This document shows, piece after piece, positions 13,996-26,700 of a stretch of DNA of 63,253 bases. The notes under the pieces are model-generated. The model was not told the origin of the DNA and ran no database searches. It saw nothing but the letters and a program-made list of their open reading frames with translations. The DNA lies in contig CALSCP010001670.1 in NCBI GenBank assembly GCA_943704425.1, forward strand, positions 55,480-118,732, read 5' to 3'. Positions within the stretch are counted from its first letter, which is position 1. Each line of letters starts with the position of its first letter. This stretch comes from Ministeria vibrans ATCC 50519. Its lineage: Eukaryota > Opisthokonta > Filasterea. Both the position numbers and the translations under genes were made by a program.

Positions 13996-15899
13996 TTAAT
14001 CTTTCTTGTTAATCGCATCTTTTCGGCATTCGGGAAACGCAGCAATAGTCAACTTAATGCCTTCCTGCACCGACACAACCGGTTTGTACCCTTGAAATAG
14101 AAATGAATAAAAATAATTATAATATTAATATTATTTCAATTACTATCAGATGAGAAAATTATTGATACCGAGATCTTTCTTCGCGCGCTCGCAACTGTAG
14201 TAATGGTGTGTGCCCGCAAGCGCAATCTATTCGAGAAGAAAAAATAATGATTTAGTCCATACTCTCTCTTTATCACATTCTCTCTCTCTCTATCACTTTG
14301 TTTCTTTCTCCTCTCTCTCAATCTCGTTTCTCTCTCTTTCTTTTACTTTCATAGGGTTCATTGTCGGATTGAATTTCTTTATGGGCGATAGAACAACCAC
14401 AAAAAACTGCACAATACACGCAAGGCCGTACAACAGCCAAAACGGCAAATTGTACTTTGGTCGGTCAAACCCCTATACAAAAACAATCAATATCAAAAAT
14501 GAATCAATTCTTTCTTTTCACACATACGAGACCCTCAAGAAGATCGCCCATAAAGGCCCAGAAAGGAATGGGCGCGTCGTTGGTGATGTGGTAGGCCTGA
14601 CCGGCGCACTGGCGCGTCCGCTCCGCATCGGCCAGACTCTCCGCTGCAAGCACATGCCCCACCGCCACATTCCGCACGTACGTGAAGTCCACCATGTTCT
14701 TTCCATTCCCCACCACAAATCGTGTTTTCCCTATTCGAGTAGTATCCGTTAATTTTCCTGTTTCTTTTTTTCGTTTGGTCGATTTTTTTTTGTGTGTGTG
14801 TGTGTGTGTGTGTTTCTCACCTGCTCTCGCCTGAGCGACCAATGTAGGCACCAAATGCGGATCATGAGGACCAAAAATGCCGTGTGGACGTACAGCAATC
14901 GTACGGAAGGTGTCTTTGTTAGCGGAAAGAACAATCTGAAGCAGAAACTAATATAAGAAAGTGTGATTGCTATTTGGAGGGGTTTCTGACCGATTCTTGT
15001 TCGATTTTCGATTCGCTGTAGGCATCGGCAGGGGATTTTGCGTAAGGGGTGTCCTCTGTGGCATTCTCAATGTCGCGGCCTTCGTAGAGAACGGAGGCGC
15101 TGCTGGTGAGGACCAGACGGGGAATGTGAAGTTCTTCGCACAGAGCGACCAGGCGACGACTGCCCTCGACATTCACCCACTGGAACAGTTTTCTACTCAG
15201 AGAGGCGGGGTGAGTATGCGTGTGCGTGTGAGTATGCGTGTGCGTGTGAGTATGCGAGTGCATGTGAGTATGAGTGTGCATGTGAGTGTGCGTGTGTGAG
15301 TATGAGTGTGGTGTGAGTGTGTGTGCTTGGTGCTTGGTGTGTGCTTGGTGGTTCGTGCGTAGTGTGTGCTTAGTGCGTAGTAGTGCTTAGTGTGTGTGTA
15401 ACGGGGAGGGCGGGCACTTGCCTGTTGTCGCAGAGGGGAGAGGGCGATGCACAGTGGAACACCACGTCGACTCCTTGCAGCGCCGGTTCCATGTCCTACG
15501 CACAAGACAACACAGCCCCTTAGGAGGATTGCAACCAAAGGGAACGGGGAGGGAGGGGACGCAGCAGCCCCACCGCCGGCGCCGCGGCAGCACCGGGCGC
15601 CCAACGGCGAAGGGAGACGCAGAGGAGAGGAGTGACATGGCCTGGCCAATGGCTACCTCGCGTTTCGTCAGATCGCCAACGTGAAATGCATCCAGTCGCT
15701 CGTCCTTGTACGTCTCTCGCATATCAAACACCCGCACACGGTAGGCCCGCTCAAACAGCTCGTTGCACAGATGGCGTCCCAGAAAGCCCCCACCACCAAT
15801 CACAAGCGCAAGTTGTCCCTACAACATATCAACTTGTTCGTTTTTTCTGCTTCTTCTTTTTTTCTCCTTATGATTAAGATGGCACACCTTTCCCGTCAT
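13996..15899 (-). CDS. NSDHL: Sterol-4-alpha-carboxylate 3-dehydrogenase, decarboxylating (NSDHL/Erg26-like)
   Basis: Nine exons (15899-15888, 15818-15657, 15495-15422, 15192-14991, 14935-14821, 14730-14528, 14472-14347, 14226-14169, 14090-13996) encode 348 aa. The NAD-binding loop is [37 protein letters not shown], the catalytic [53 protein letters not shown] and [20 protein letters not shown] follow the NSDHL pattern throughout. A hydrophobic segment ([19 protein letters not shown]) near residue 270 suits ER or lipid-droplet association. The enzyme removes the C4 carboxyl group and oxidises C3 during sterol demethylation. The first coding exon is only four codons. The junction 15422/15192 uses a GC donor (AG|GCAAGT), supported by homology on both sides. 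The exon at 14935 uses the CTTCAG acceptor, matching family spacing. Confidence 0.93.
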
Positions 15900-16052
15900 G
15901 GTCGATATATCAGTTCTGCTCCGTACAAAAGAGAGCAAAAAGACTAAGTGACTGACTGATCAGTGAACAGTGTAAATAGTGATCAATTTAATTTATTATA
16001 TTCTTTCCCCTCTTTCACACACACACGCGCTTTTCACCGTAAGAAGCAAGAA
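15900..16052. promoter_or_regulatory. Bidirectional upstream region of NSDHL and SDR
   Basis: 153 bp separate two divergent start codons. The segment contains clustered TGACTGAC/CAGTGA-like sequence near 15950-15970 and AT-rich DNA near 15980-16010. Promoters and 5' UTRs of both membrane dehydrogenases must overlap here, so co-regulation is plausible but unproven. Confidence 0.4.
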
Positions 16053-16681
16053 ATGATATACTCAAAGGAAGTGGCGGAGGCAGTGGTGGCGCCGCTGGTC
16101 GCGTGCCCCGCAACGGCTGCTGTGGTCGGATCGCTTGTCGTTGGGCGGGTTGCGACCTTCCTGATGCGCAGCCAGACCGTCAGTGCCGCAGGGCGGTCCG
16201 TGTTCGTCACCGGCTGCGACACGGGCTTTGGCCGCCGTCTGGCTGTCTCGTTGGCGTCGCAGCGCGTGAAAGTGTTTGCGGGATGTTTGCAAGAGAAGAG
16301 CGTCGCCGAACTGACCGCCCTGGGCGTCCGCGCCTTCATCATGGACGTCACGTCCGCCGAAGACATTGCCAAAGCGAGTAAGAAGACCTTGAGCGCATTC
16401 TTCGTCTTTTTTTTCTTCTTTTTTTTCCGTTGATTATAACGCAAAAACTTCGACTCAACTTCGATTTGTGTCTTTTTCGTCCCACAGCTCAAATTGTCGC
16501 TGACGAGTGTGGCGACGAGGGCCTGTGGGGCGTCGTGAACAACGCCGGCATTGGCAACGGCGGCCCTCTCGAGCTGTTCTCCGTCGATGACTTTCGCTTA
16601 ACGATCGAAATCAATTTGGTAGACCAAAAAAAAAATCACGTCCACAAAAAAAGTCATCAAAAAAGTAAAACAACTTCGTCT

Positions 16682-16715
<34 letters not shown>

Positions 16716-17567
16716 TAGATTGCGGTGCATGCAGTTACCAAAGCATTGTTGCCGTACATTCAAAAGGCGCAAGGGCGTGTTGTCAACGTCGCGTCGGTCG
16801 CGGGTCGTTTCAGTGGACCGGGAATGTGTGCGTACAGTGCGTCTAAACACGGCGTAGAGGCGCTGTCAGACGCACTACGTGTCGAAGCGAAGGTGTGTGG
16901 ACTGACGCTTGTTGACTCCCTCACACAGCTGTTACATTAGGCCTGGAATGTGTCCGTGTCGATCATTGAGCCGGGATTCTTTGCAACGCAAATCATTGAT
17001 CCCAAGGCTCTGGAGAAGGGCATGCAACGCAGCTGGGCCCAGGTGTCGCCCGAGGTGAAGGCCAAGTATGGCGAATCGTACTTGCCCGACACACACCAGG
17101 TATGCATCGACACCTCAATGAGTGAGTGGGCGGGTAACGTGGAGCTGAGCTGGCGTTCGTTTTTGATTGGAGAGCGGCGCTGAGACACATGTACATTGTT
17201 GTTGGTTGATCAATCAAAATAATTGCTTTCTTAGGCGACTGTTCCCAGCCTGGAGAAGTTTGCATCGACCGACTTGAGCCTTGTGACGAACGCAATGGAG
17301 CGGGCACTGTTTGCACGATACCCTTTGACGCGCTATCTGGTAGGTACCGACGCGCATCTCATGTGGATGCCCGTTGCGCGACTGCCGACGTTCATGAAGG
17401 ACGCGCTGCTCTACGCAATGCATGCCAAAGTGACCCCTCAGTTTCTCAAAGAAAATCCGTTGCGCAGACCCTGGTCTCTCGAGGCCAAAGTTATCTTCCT
17501 CACCCTCTCCGTCCTCCTTCTCATCTACGCTGCGCTCACGTACGACTGCGCGTGTCTTTACACCTAA
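16053..17567 (+). CDS. Membrane-anchored short-chain dehydrogenase (SDR9C/retinol or 17-beta-hydroxysteroid dehydrogenase type)
   Basis: Exons 16053-16377, 16488-16618, 16719-16892, 16941-17099 and 17235-17567 encode 373 aa. Classical SDR elements appear in order: cofactor loop TGCDTGFG (about residue 53), WGVVNNAGIGNGG, VVNVASVAGRFSGPG with the catalytic Ser, and YSASKHG with Tyr and Lys. EPGFFATQI is the usual segment after the active site. A hydrophobic N-terminus (about 10-40) and a C-terminal hydrophobic helix (VIFLTLSVLLLIYAALTY) suggest anchoring to the ER. The TGCDTGFG form is typical of RDH5/RDH16 and HSD17B6-like enzymes acting on retinoids, steroids or related lipids; the substrate here is unknown. 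The intron before exon 3 carries a T run of about 30 bases next to its acceptor. The start at 16053 gives a normal N-terminus; a 30-codon upstream in-frame extension looks like UTR. Confidence 0.88.
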
Positions 17568-17705
17568 CCATTGATCAGAAAATAATAATAATAATAATTA
17601 ATTTTTATTACAAAATACACACACAAACACAAATCTCTCTCGTTCTCTCTCTTCTCTCTCCTTCTCTTCTGCGTTTTCGTCTTGGATCTCTGTCACTGGG
17701 TCTAT

Positions 17706-20700
17706 CTATCGTCCTTGACCCCATGCGACAATTCGACCATTGGCATCACCACTGTAAATCTCATCGTTCAGCGGAGATACGGCAATGGCAGTGATGGGAG
17801 CACCTAAAAAAACCAGTCACACACACACACACACGATATAAAATATAAGTCGGTTTGAAGGAGAAAAAGAGAATCATTGCAATGTGTACCTGCAGTCATG
17901 GTGAGCGTGCGAACCATGGCGCCGTGCTCGAGCTTAGTGACAAGCATGAGGTCGTCGCTGTCAAAGAGACACACACGTCCGTCGCCCCCACCTGCACACA
18001 CGTAGTTCTTGCCACAGCCTTCGGGGACAGTCGTAAACGCAAGCGACAGCGCTGCCACTGCAAGCTGCGTTTGCGCCGCCAACGAGCCATTAATCGTCCA
18101 CAGCTGCAAATGACCTGCACCATTGGTGAGACGCTCACCACGCGACACTTGCTCGGCAACGCTAATAGTGGTCAAAACGGTGTTGGTCCGCGTCTGCTGC
18201 TGCTGTAGCGATTGTTGCGGAAGAGAATTGAGAGAGGCCGCTGCGGTCGCTGAAGAGGCATCGGGCGCAGTGGTGACGACGAGAGACACGGCAATCTCGC
18301 CGGACGTGTCCGAGATGGCAATGGCTAGTGGAGGAGGGTCGCCGTGCTCGCCCAACGACAGCACATAGTCCAGCCGATTGAGATCCCACAGAATCACCGT
18401 TCCATCGGCACTGCCCGAGCACACCAAACTAAAATTGCGGTTGACTGCCACGCACGTCACCGCACCCCGATGGGCATTGAAGGCGCGCACCAGCGTGATC
18501 TCAGGGCGCTTGGTGTCCACGGCCCGCAACTGCCACACCTCGACGGCACCCGAACGCGCACCCGTCACAATGGTGCGCGGGTCGGGTTGTGTCGCCGCAC
18601 AGCACACCACTGCATCGTCGCGCATGAGCTCCGCATGTGCCAGACACTTCCCACTGTCCGTGTCGCACACGCGCAGCGTCGCGTCCCAGTGACCGTAGCT
18701 CACAAAACGCGTCTTGGTGAGGAACACTCGACGATTGCCCAGTCCCACCACGCCACTACCGCCGTCAGTCCGTCCAATCGACATGACAGCCTCGCCAATG
18801 GAGCGCTCCCACACGGCCACGGGTCCAGTGTTGCCTCGCAGCAGCGACGAATGATGCGGATGGCGGCGCTGCGGATGCACGCGCGTGAACAGCTGCTTCG
18901 GTGTCTGTCCATAGTTGCGAATTTGTGACTCGGCCGCCGCGCGCTCCAGCTCATCGTTAATACGATCCAAGTCAATCTCACCCTCGTACGTCAGCGGATG
19001 AAACACGTTGGCCGCGCGCCGCGCCGGCTCGCCACGCTGCTTGTGGCCAAAAATGAGATCAATCCACAAGTGCAGGTGCTCGCTGACGTAACGGCTCTCG
19101 AGCGCCGCACGGTGAAGACGCACAAAGCGACGGGCATCGCCGTGCGCCCAAGGCGGCAGGCGCACATGATTCACAACGGTGTCGTCCTGCTTGTGCCCAA
19201 AGCCAAGTCGGTTTGTGTTGAGCAGTGCTTCGCGCAAGTAGAAAAACTCCGGCACGAGCTCCTTCACGTCTGCATTGCCCAGCCGACTGCTCTGCTCCCA
19301 CGCAATCGCGAACGAGTGGAACGTCCGGTCGGGACAGTCAAAGCCCCGTTGAAAGTCCAAAAAGAATTGCGTGTACGGCTCAACACGTACCAAATAGTAC
19401 AGTACACTGCCCTGCGTTGAGTAGTGCGATCCGTAGTGATACGGGTGCTCCTCGTTCATCTCCACCAAGTGATTGTACTTGGTCATAAAGCTAAGAAGTG
19501 AAAGAGACATGGAGAGAAAGATGAGAAAGAAAGTAATAATTATAATCATAATAATAATAATAATATTTATTATTATTACTATCATTATTATTATAACATT
19601 ATTATTATAAATAATATAAACAAAGTCCGTATCACGCACACACACATACACATACACATACACACACACAACATGTATACACACAACTCGCTGTTTATAT
19701 GTCTTTCTCAATCTGTAGTAGTCTTCCTCACCTGTTCTGGAGGCGACGCTCATCCTGCGCACCCATAGGCTTGCTGAGATCACGGAAAGAGGCGGGGTTG
19801 GCAAGGTCGAGCACAGTGCTCTCGTAGTCGCGTAGAAGCCATGGAAAGACGGGGTACTGCGTAAGGTCGTTGAAGGAGCGACCCGCCAGCGTGTTGAGGT
19901 GCATCAGATACTCAAAGTTGGTGATCATGCCCGCAACCCACTTGTCTGTAATGCTCTTGCGCAACAGTGAGCCATGTACCTCGCTCTCGTAGTCGACAAA
20001 ATTGACAAGCTCATGCGACAGCAGATGTTGGTACACCTCATCACGGCTAATTTTGGTGCGGAACGCAAGCAGGAAAGTCTGACCACTGATCATAAACAGC
20101 TCCAGCGCATTGTCCTTGAGCATGTAGCGACGTCGATGGATCTCGGTAATCTCCGACATGGGCCAGGCGTTGTGACGGCTCTCAACTGCGTCTGCATAGC
20201 CCCACGGCAGCGGATTCTGCTCCTGAGGCACAAGCTTGGCTCCTTTGGCCGCACGCGACGAGTGTGACGTCTTGGCACTCTCGTGTACCACAGTGCTCTC
20301 CACAAAGTACACACCCTTCTGGCCAACGAGAAGCTCCCCTTCGCTCGTGCGAAACGGTGCAATACGCGTCGCCTCACAGATGAGCCCACCGCCAAGCTGA
20401 TCGCCTGGCAACAAGATCGAGTTGGTGTCCACATCTTCACTGTCGTCCTCGCCCGTGCTCGTCAGCGACATATTCGTGCTCGACAGTCGCTGCGACAGTC
20501 CCCCGTCGCCCCCACCACCCTCTGCGCCCTCACCGCCCATGGCCCCACTAACATCTTCACTGTTTTGCGTCTTGCTTGTGACCGCACTCGCAAACAGACA
20601 CTCGAGAGGGTGACGAGGGACTCGGCGACGCACCGTTGACGACGTCGGCGTGTTGGGCGTGGACATGGGCAGCGTCGACGCAGCCGCCGCAGCACGCACC

Positions 20701-23700
20701 GAACTCCAAAAGGCCCCATCACGGTCCATGAGTCGCAGCTCCGCACGCGTCATGCGCATCTCACAGAGCACTCGCCGATCAGACTCGACCTCCGAGTCGT
20801 TCTCGCCCGACGCATTCGACTGGTCGCCCAGACCAACTGCACCAACACTAGTGGTACCGCCACCGACACCACTACACACCTCAGCCTCGATAAGCGCCAT
20901 TTCAATGCGTTCCGCAATCGTAAGTGCATCCCAAGTGTCGGCAGGCAACTTTTCGCGCGCACGCTGAAGCGAGCTTGTGCCAAGACGCCGCAGACGCTGT
21001 TCACGCAGTTCTTGTTCCTGTTGCTCTTGTTGCTGCAACAACTGATGCGTACTCATGGTGCTTCCGCCCGCAGCACTGCCGGCAGTGCCCCCGCCACCAA
21101 CGCTACTCGCACCACCGCCACCTTTGGCGCGACGCGACGACGCGCCGGAGCGCGGCACAGACCGACGCCCTGTGCTACTGCCACCACCACCCGCACCGCC
21201 GCCGCCGCCGCCGCCGCTTGCCCCGCCAAGTGCCGAGCCCAAGTTGCGAAAAGACCCTTCAGGCATAGGCGAGCCAATGGGATAGGCAAGCGGAAAGGTG
21301 ACGCGCGTCAGACGTAGACGCACACGGCCGGGACCTTCGGTGGGATCAACACACCAGGTGGTTGAGACTGGATCTCGAGGCCACATGCCACGCGCGTACG
21401 TCTGCAAGAGAGTCAGTTCACGCCAGCCACGACGTGTCACTCGATCCACCTCCTGCGCTGCTCCCACTGCAAGCATGTAATCACGCGCCTTTTCGTTCTG
21501 CAGCACCACCGCCTGTGTGCTCACCTGTGACGAGTCAGCGCGCACTGTCTGCGCCTCGGTTGCCCGACGATCACGGCGCAGGCGCATCTGTTCGTCACGC
21601 ATCGTAAACCACTCTGTCTCGGCAATCCCTTCTTCCTCGGCCCAATCGCTCGTGGCGCGCGTCATGTTGGAGGAAAAGTGCAACTTCCACGTCGATGGAT
21701 TGGTGTCGTCGCCGAGAACACTGTCGTCGCACACCACTTCGCGCATCGCCTGTGGATGCTGCCTGACCAGCATCGACAGCACCGTTGTCGCCTTTTGCAG
21801 GTTCTCCAACACCTTTTCGCGGTTTCGGAAGGGGCCATGAACCGGGGCCGTGCTGGTCGTTGTGGTCGCCGCAGAACTCGCCGCACTCTCTGACAGACGA
21901 CGCTCCTTGGTGGTCATCGTTGCTGCTGTTGTTGTTGTTGTCGTGGTGGTGGTGGTGGTGGTGGTCGCACTTGACGCGGTCGACGAGGCCGTGTGCTCCT
22001 TGACGTCATTCACATGCGCGGGAATCTCGTCTTCGGGATAGAGCGTTTCGGTACCATCAAGGTCGTCACCGTTGGCGAGCGTGTAGCTTATGGTCTCGGC
22101 CTCAACGTCAGGTTGACCGGCCTCCTTGGAGTCACCCTGGCTGTCGGCATAAAGCAAACCCGTGGTTGACTCGAGCAGCTCCGAGATGAAGCAGATGAGA
22201 TGCGCTCCCATATGTGGCTGGTCGACAAAGAGCTCGGGGGTGGCATAGAGCGACGCAACAACCTGCAACCGACGCTCTGGTGTCCGATTGGGTAGCACAA
22301 GGAAGCGCAAGAGACGCGCCAGTTGCTGGCGAATAAATGTTTGGTTGGCCAGGTAGGGAAGTGTGTCGGCCGTCGACGAGTTGGGCAGTTCGGTGGAAAG
22401 CATGCCGAGCATCACGTCAAAGGTAAACTTCGCAAAGTCAGCCTCGTCGTCGGAGACCCCTTGCTCATCAGCAGCCTGGCAGTACAGCACATGGTCCACT
22501 GCAATCTCACAGGTGCGAATAAAGGTCGCCGCCACATCGTCATGCTGCATAAAGTCTTGGGCGGTCACATTCAGGTAGAACTGCTGCAACACTGCCTGCA
22601 GCACGACGCGCTGCATGGTCTGCACCAGTGGCGAGGTTGGACGGCGTTGCGCGGGTGTACCATTCGCGGCACTCGATGAGTCCGACACGGACGAGGGATG
22701 CGAGAAGGACATGTCAGAGACAGTCGCGACGGAGCTGTCACCGCCGACACTTGCGCTGTCGGGCATGTCGCCGTTCTCGCTGCTGGAGAACACGGGCTGC
22801 AGCCCGGCCGGGTCGAGGTTGTACAGCGACATCACGATGTCCTCGATGACAGCCGCACCGCCATTGTTGGCCTTGCACGCTGCCAACGCAACGTGCGTGA
22901 GAAACGACAGCAGATGTTTGGTCATGGTGACACGGATGATGCGTGGCACTTGCCCGTGCTCATCGACCGCCGCATGAGACATACCACCAAAGTCGGACGC
23001 GGTGTCGCTCGTGTCCGTTGTCGATCCACCACCAAGGCTGTAGCCATCAACATTGCCCATGGAGTCGCCTGCAAAGCTGCTTGTGGCCGAGCCCATGTAG
23101 GAGCTCAGACCCGAGACGGGACGTACAATGAGTGAACGCTTCTTGGCGCGTCGCGCAAGCACCGCCGACACAGCGGCCAGCTCGGCCTCGTCGTCGGGCC
23201 CAAAGGGTGCCGCCGTGCCATCGTCACACAAGTCCGCATAGGTCATGATGCGTCCCGCGAGCGCCGCTGCCATCGCCGCACACAAATTGTCCAGCAGTGA
23301 CGAGCCAATGACATACTCGCGGACTCGTGTGTTGCCACACAGACCCCAGACAGTCTGCAAAGCATCTTTCCACAAGTCTGCGTCGGGCCCACACGCCTCG
23401 AGCATGGCCAAAACAACCTCGACAGCGTGTCCCGTTGCCTCACCCTGCTGCTGCGCCTCCAACGTGGGTGTGCGCAGAATGGTCGGAAAGCGACGTGGCG
23501 TCTTCTTAGGCGTGACCGGCACTGGCGACGCATCGTCACCAGGAGGCATCGACGTGACACTGGAGCTCTTCCCACCAATACCGCCACCACCTCCAGCGGC
23601 ACCACCAAGGGGATTACCGCCAGGTGGCATGCTCATGGGACGCGCACCACCAAACGTGGAAAAGGCAGCGGCCGCCACGTCGTCGGCAGTCATGTTTGAG

Positions 23701-26700
23701 CGGCGCAGTGACGTCTGATCGAGTCCACCCGACGGTGACAGGCCCTCAAGCATCTCGTAGATGGCACGAAAGAGTGAACGGGTGCATGGGTGCTGGCGCA
23801 GCTGATTCCCCAACAGACGGAAACCGTTGTTGCTGGAGAAGCGCTTGCGCAGCGGTACCGGTCCGTTGCGCAAAATCTTGTTGATAATCTTGATGAGGGC
23901 AAGGCGCGAGCGCAACGAGCGATGGTTGAGCAGCGGCAAGATCATCTCGGGTGGGCACATGGTGTAGAAGGTGTCGGGAAGACGCTCGGAGCGATCGATG
24001 ACGCTAAAGAGCATCATGATGATGTGGGGACGGATGGCCTCCTTGCGTGCAGGGCGCGACACAGGAGGACGTTGGCCACTGACCGTGTCAAGGCGCGAGT
24101 CGTCGATGATGTGTGCGGCCGTGTTGAGCTGCGCACGAATGGTGGAGACACCACCGCTTGCATCGGCGGGCGCCGCAGTTGAAGCAGCGGCACTGGTGAG
24201 CGACGACAGCGAAAAGCCCGATGTGGTTCGTCCACGACTGTCTGTTCCGACCTTGACCGTGCCATCGCCAGCAAGGTCTTGGTCGAGGGTACTCGCCGAG
24301 ACAGGAAAGCGCAGGCGACGACGGACGTTGCTCCGGGAGCGAGGGTGACGCGATGATGACGACAACGGCGCACTGCCAGACATGATCGAGTCAGCGTCGC
24401 CATCGCCGTCCGTGCCACCACCATCCGTGGTTGTTGCTGATTCGCTGCCGTAACCACTCGAATTGACTGTGGTGCTGCGACGGAATAACGCGGTGAAACG
24501 CTGCTGGCGGCTGGGCGCCACCTGCATAACGGCCTCGTGAGTTGGGTGTGTCGCCACAATAAAATCGAGCAAGTGCTGAATCTCGTCCATGAGCGGCTCG
24601 GGGTCGGCGACAAGCGTAAAGAGGAGTCGTCGAAAGTGAGAGCAGGTGGCGGTGGTGAAGGTGGTAAAGCTGCGGAACATGTGCAACAGGGTACTGGTGA
24701 CCTTTATGCGACGGAACACGTCGCGATTGTACTTGGCAAAGACGGACGTGCCGCTGACACAGTCAGCCAGGCAGCGCGCCAGCATTACGCGAACGGGTGC
24801 AGTTGCGCGTCGCCAGATGCGCCAATCAAGCAAGTAGTCTTTCAACTATAAAAATATAAAAAGACATAATAATTATTAATTTATTATTTTAATTATAATT
24901 ATTATGGTATTGGTGAGTTTTTTTTTTTTTTTTTTTCCTTACTGCGTCAATGTCGCGCACATAGGCAGTGTCGTAGGTGATAAAAGGAGTGTACTTGTCG
25001 TCGTTAGGACGCACACCGCCAAAGGCAGCGTCAAAAGCGGCATGAAGAAGAAGAAAGCCAGGCACACAGCGCGGAGTGCGCAGAGAGGCAGCGAGGAGCG
25101 CCTGTGCATTGATCGCCGAGGCGTCGCGGCGGTTCTTGGCCGAGGCGAGTGTGCTTGCGTGAATGATGCGGATGATGGCAGACTGAACACGTTCACGAGG
25201 CAACGACGCCGCCTCGAGGTAGACGAGCGCGCCAATGCCGCTGCAGTCAAAGAGACGCTGTGCCAAATCGCTGCGCTCGACAATGCGTACGGGAGATTGC
25301 AAAGACGCCGCCGCAAACGTGCGATTGTTGGAGGTGGCCGCTGTGAGAGGCGCTGCTGCGTCGGCCGATTCGGGGGCAGCATTTGCAGCGGACTGAATGA
25401 GCATGAGTACCCCACCGCTGACACGGGGCGTGACACAGCAGAGCAGACGATCTAGCAGGTGCTGCAGCGTGATGCCCGCTGTGGGCGACAGCCAGCTGTG
25501 CAGTTCAACACCGTGCTCCATGACCGCCTTCTCATCGACGGCGGCAAGCATGCAGTAGCGCGAAATGTCGTCGTAGAGGACGGCCGGAGGCGCAACGGGC
25601 CCACAGGCGCGCAAGAGAAAGATGTCGCGTGGCGACAAAATGCACTCGTCAAAGACCATAAAGCTGCTGAGATCCCACGCAACATCACCAAATACACCAA
25701 GACCTGTGTCGGTTGCGACCGCGTCTGCAGCAGTCAAGGGAGACGACGACGACGATTGTGGGGTGACAGCAGCGGCAATCATGGAAAAGGTGTTTCGCAT
25801 CTTGAGGAGCGACGCAAGTGGCGATTGTTCGGAAGGACGACGATTGCGAGCGGCGGCAGCAGCGGCTGATGCCGCTGCTGCCGAGGCCACCATGCCCACA
25901 CCACCGACGGAGAAGTGCACATGGGTGATGCTTGTCGTGGGGTAATGAAGAATTTGCGACCCGAGACATGCACTGTCGACGTAGAGGGAGAGCGGCGTGG
26001 TCGCCGAGAGGTAACCGGTGACAGCCATGGGACGAATGATGCGTGCGGCGTGGGTGATGACGACGTGGTGCCAAATGCCGTTGCTGAGAGCATTAGGAAA
26101 TACAACGGTGCTTGTGGTACCGTTAGGCGACGCGTGTTTGTCGACGTTGCGACCCGTGAGGTGTTCGCGGGTCTGCACAATGATGGCCTGGTCAGATACA
26201 CGGAAGAAGACGGCAATGGACAGGCCGCGTTTCGAGTACATGTTGACGATGCGCGCAAGACCCGTGCGCTGGGCGCGTAACAGCCGCATGCAGACCCACA
26301 TGGAGATGGAATAGCCACGTCGGTCGGGTGGGAACGACGTTGAGTCGGTCAGCGAGAAGCGTAGACCGCCGTCATAGGTGGACGACGGTGCGCTCGCGTG
26401 TGACGGCGTCTCGGCTGTAGACGATGTTCCCTGTTGATACCGCGTTGGACTGCCACCTGCAAGCCGACCGGTCGAAAAGGAGCGAACGAGGGAGGGATGG
26501 TGATCTGGGTGCTGCTGTTGTTGCTGCTGTGACCCTAGCTGATTATACGGCTGCTGCGAAGTCTGAGCGTTGTTCGCCATGGCGGCAGAGAAGGCAGCCG
26601 CCGCCTCGTCCATGTAGCTACCCACAAAAAAGGTGTCGCCAGGCTGGACCACGGCAGGCGTTGTGGGCACGGAGAAGGACGCATCAAATTTGAGGGGTAC

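Noticed and set aside
14936-14947. Alternative acceptor TTAG for the fifth NSDHL exon
   Set aside because: It would also keep frame but adds four residues (FLLQ) where homologues have none; CTTCAG gives exact family spacing.
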